Positions 5,263-6,665 of a DNA stretch of 6,665 bases are shown piece by piece. Position 1 is the first letter of the stretch, and each line of letters opens with the position of its first letter. The position numbers and the translations under genes are program-made. The notes beneath the pieces are model-generated. The model was not told the DNA's origin. It saw only the letters and a list, made by a program, of their open reading frames with translations, and made no database searches. This stretch comes from Lachnospiraceae bacterium UBA4380 (lineage in GTDB: Bacteria; Bacillota; Clostridia; Lachnospirales; Lachnospiraceae), in the NCBI GenBank assembly GCA_002390025.1, contig DGRU01000146.1:2874-9538 (forward strand), read 5' to 3'.

Positions 5263-5302
5263 GAAAATTTTTTTATCCGATTAGTTCGCAATACGAAAAA
5301 AT
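5263..5302. repeat. diverged direct repeat, copy A (partner at 5365-5404)
   Basis: Forty bases here match 5365-5404 at 33 positions with no gaps, at an offset of 102. The shared pattern is a purine step, T7, A-C/T-CCG, TTA and then the TTCG-N5-CGAA palindrome followed by A-rich sequence. The match continues in fragments downstream: AGTGGAG at 5321-5327 and 5402-5408, and an ATG-ACA/ATG-ATC start region at 5351 and 5428. This suggests that the ligase leader was duplicated in tandem and then diverged. Confidence 0.7.
5285..5297. promoter_or_regulatory. palindromic operator 2, TTCG-N5-CGAA
   Basis: TTCGCAATACGAA is the exact reverse complement of operator 1, 181 bases away. It lies 15 bases before the possible second promoter at 5312. 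It is embedded in repeat copy A. It could act as a second repressor site by looping to operator 1 or by roadblock inside the leader. Confidence 0.6.
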
Positions 5303-5311
5303 AATAGGAGC

Positions 5312-5338
5312 TTGTCAGAGAGTGGAGTTGTATAAAAT
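5312..5338 (+). promoter_or_regulatory. possible second ligase promoter between operators 2 and 3
   Basis: TTGTCA (5312-5317) matches the -35 consensus at five positions, and TATAAAAT (5331-5338) provides a -10. The spacer is 15 bases to TAAAAT (13 to TATAAA), shorter than the preferred 17, so strength is doubtful. A start here would give a leader of about 80 bases, with operator 3 inside it. Confidence 0.3.
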
Positions 5339-5350
5339 ACGACCGCTGCC

Positions 5351-5386
5351 ATGACAACAGAAAAGAATATTTTTTTACCCGTTTAA
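5351..5386 (+). pseudogene. 11-codon mini-ORF resembling the ligase N-terminus
   Basis: ATG at 5351 opens a frame of 11 codons, MTTEKNIFLPV, ended by TAA at 5384-5386, one base before operator 3. The first seven residues resemble the ligase start MITKENI, with 14 of 21 bases the same and synonymous changes in the Asn and Ile codons. AGTGGAG lies 23 bases upstream here and 19 bases upstream of the real start. It is best read as a decayed start left by the tandem duplication. A leader peptide is possible, but ribosome-binding support is poor, and the similarity is short enough that chance is not excluded. Confidence 0.35.
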
Positions 5387-5404
5387 TTCGTAATGCGAAA
5401 AAGT
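5365..5404. repeat. diverged direct repeat, copy B (partner at 5263-5302)
   Basis: This is the gene-proximal copy, matching copy A at 33 of 40 positions. It ends 23 bases before the ligase ATG and runs into AGTGGAGAAAGGA (5402-5414), the only Shine-Dalgarno-like sequence for the ligase. The ribosome site is 13 bases from ATG 5428, longer than usual. A TGA at 5416 in the same frame rules out an earlier start. Confidence 0.7.
5387..5399. promoter_or_regulatory. palindromic operator 3, TTCG-N5-CGAA, beside the ligase ribosome site
   Basis: TTCGTAATGCGAA keeps both arms of operators 1 and 2 with changes in the central five bases. It lies 28 bases before the ligase ATG. A protein bound here could block elongation, or the stem could affect ribosome access in RNA. 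Confidence 0.55.
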
Positions 5405-5427
5405 GGAGAAAGGATTGAAATAAAAAA

Positions 5428-6665
5428 ATGATCACAAAAGAAAACATCCACACACTTGGCGACCTGCTCGAGACAGCAGCAGTTGATTATGAGAACCAGG
5501 TATTCATCCGCTATGAGAAGGACGGGATCGTCTACGAGAAGGGTTACCGTACCTTCGCCATGGATACCCGTGCAGTTGCCCACTGGACCATGAACAAGAG
5601 CGGAGAGCTGGGCAAAAAGCTCCATGTCGCTATCATCGGCAAGTGCAGCTATGAATATCTCACAGTGCTGATGGGTGTCGCTGCCGCCGGCAGTGTTGCG
5701 ATTCCCCTGGACGTGCAGCTCAGCAAAGAGGGCTTTATTGAGAACCTCAACCGGGCGGAAGCAGACATTATCTTTTTCGATTATGAATATCTGAGCGATG
5801 TCGAGTATCTGATGGAGGCCTGTGAGGGTGTGAAGGAAGTCATCTGCCTTCAGCAGCGCAAGCAGCATTTTTCAGCTCCCCAGATCCACAGAGAGTACAG
5901 AGTAGCGACATTCGAATATACTGTAGACCCCGCAGAATGCGCCCTGGTCATCTTCACATCCGGCACAACAGGCCACGGCAAGGGCGTCATGCTCTCCCAC
6001 AACAACCTGCTGGACAACCTGTTCAGTTCCGACGATGCCAGGGAGACCTGCCTGAGCGTCCTCCCTATTCATCACGTATTCTGCATCAGCGGCGACCTGC
6101 TGCTCAACCTGCGCTACGGCAGCACCCTGTGCCTGTGCGACGATGTGACCAAGTTCCTCTACTACATCGATCTCTTCCAGCCCACTATGCTGCGCATCGT
6201 GCCCATGATGGCCAAGATGCTGATCAACCGCGTGGCCATTGCAGCCAAAAAGCACCCTGAGCAGGACCTTGAGTATCTCAAGTCCCAGATCATGGGCTCC
6301 CGCCTGCACAAGATCGTCAGCGGCGGCGGTTACCTCTCCGAGACGCTGGCCAGAAATCTGGACCAGCTGGGCGTTGTCACCGGCCAGGGCTATGGCATGA
6401 GCGAGTGCGCGCCCAAGATCTCCGCGCCTGATTACGGCAACATGGACAAGATCGCCTCCGTCGGCAGGCCTGTCCGCGGCTGCCAGATCCGCTTTGTGGA
6501 CGGCGAGATCCAGGTCAAGAGCCCCTCTGTCATGATGGGTTACATCAATGATCCCGAACTGACCGCGGAAGCCCTGACCGAGGACGGCTGGCTCCGCACC
6601 GGTGACCTGGGCTACATGGATGAGGACGGATATCTCTATCTGAACGGCCGCAAGAAGAACCTGAT
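5428..6665 (+). CDS. AMP-forming acyl-CoA synthetase-like ligase (3' end outside window)
   Basis: The first 412 residues of an ANL-superfamily enzyme, which activates a carboxylic acid with ATP to an acyl-adenylate and then passes it to CoA or a carrier protein. Seen motifs are the P-loop TSGTTGHGKG at 177-186, YGMSE at 322-326 holding the adenine pocket, TGD with D393, and the hinge region GRKKN at 407-411. The frame is open at the window edge, and the C-terminal lid with the catalytic lysine is missing. The P-loop has HGKG where most members have xPKG. No signal peptide or membrane span is apparent, so it is likely cytoplasmic. The protein looks like the long-chain fatty acid ligase branch, but the substrate cannot be read from this part. 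The ATG is forced by an in-frame stop at 5416, and codons are strongly C/G-ending. It is apparently the first gene of its transcript, under the three TTCG-N5-CGAA sites. Confidence 0.88.
   Translation, partial: MITKENIHTLGDLLETAAVDYENQVFIRYEKDGIVYEKGYRTFAMDTRAVAHWTMNKSGELGKKLHVAIIGKCSYEYLTVLMGVAAAGSVAIPLDVQLSKEGFIENLNRAEADIIFFDYEYLSDVEYLMEACEGVKEVICLQQRKQHFSAPQIHREYRVATFEYTVDPAECALVIFTSGTTGHGKGVMLSHNNLLDNLFSSDDARETCLSVLPIHHVFCISGDLLLNLRYGSTLCLCDDVTKFLYYIDLFQPTMLRIVPMMAKMLINRVAIAAKKHPEQDLEYLKSQIMGSRLHKIVSGGGYLSETLARNLDQLGVVTGQGYGMSECAPKISAPDYGNMDKIASVGRPVRGCQIRFVDGEIQVKSPSVMMGYINDPELTAEALTEDGWLRTGDLGYMDEDGYLYLNGRKKNL

Noticed and set aside
5244..5274. Intrinsic terminator or attenuator in the ligase leader
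   Set aside because: The CCTGCA/TGCAGG stem is separated from the T7 run by 11 bases, so it does not meet the usual geometry. It is kept only as a structured leader stem.
5383..6309. Two minus-strand open frames opposite the ligase
   Set aside because: The + strand frame has clear ANL motifs across the same bases. The antisense frames have no supporting features and start within the ligase gene.

Overview
The window looks like chromosomal DNA from a Gram-positive anaerobe of the class Clostridia, most likely a Lachnospiraceae-type gut bacterium. The evidence is the Shine-Dalgarno-led genes (AGGAG, GGGAG, AGAGG), the ModB and ModC sequence style, a RsbU/SpoIIE-type phosphatase, and balanced base composition in genes with AT-rich control regions. 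The lineage is inferred from sequence style, not from a search. Every gene supported here reads on the + strand.

Left part (1-2014): the end of a molybdate uptake operon. The last 18 codons of a Mop/TOBE-type molybdate-binding protein are followed by the permease ModB (169-876) and the ATPase ModC (974-2014). The periplasmic-type binding protein ModA is not between these genes and would have to lie upstream of the window or elsewhere. Three tandem 19-bp units (882-938) fill most of the modB-modC gap.

Middle (2173-3876): one membrane sensor phosphatase, with two membrane segments around an outside domain, then HAMP, coiled coil and a PP2C/SpoIIE-type phosphatase. It should dephosphorylate an anti-sigma-factor antagonist in a partner-switching pathway, but no partner is encoded in the window. 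After it, 3877-4347 holds no convincing gene. It contains a perfect 16-bp-arm hairpin, a run of TGAAAAA repeats, a small TGTGA/TCACA palindrome and a sigma-A-like promoter.

Right part (4348-6665): a MarR-family repressor gene, a good intrinsic terminator (4893-4933), then a long control region (about 5050-5427) in front of an AMP-forming acyl-CoA synthetase-like ligase that runs off the window. This region is the most interesting part. It holds three 13-bp palindromes of the form TTCG-N5-CGAA, one lying exactly in the spacer of a TATAAT promoter. The other two sit inside a diverged direct repeat that also appears to have copied the ligase start, leaving a mini-ORF (5351-5386) that resembles the ligase N-terminus. 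GTATAC hexamers flank the same promoter. The simplest reading is that the ligase heads a tightly repressed lipid or acyl-metabolism operon, with the neighbouring MarR protein a candidate but unproven regulator. I did not find a clearly new defence, mobile or RNA system.
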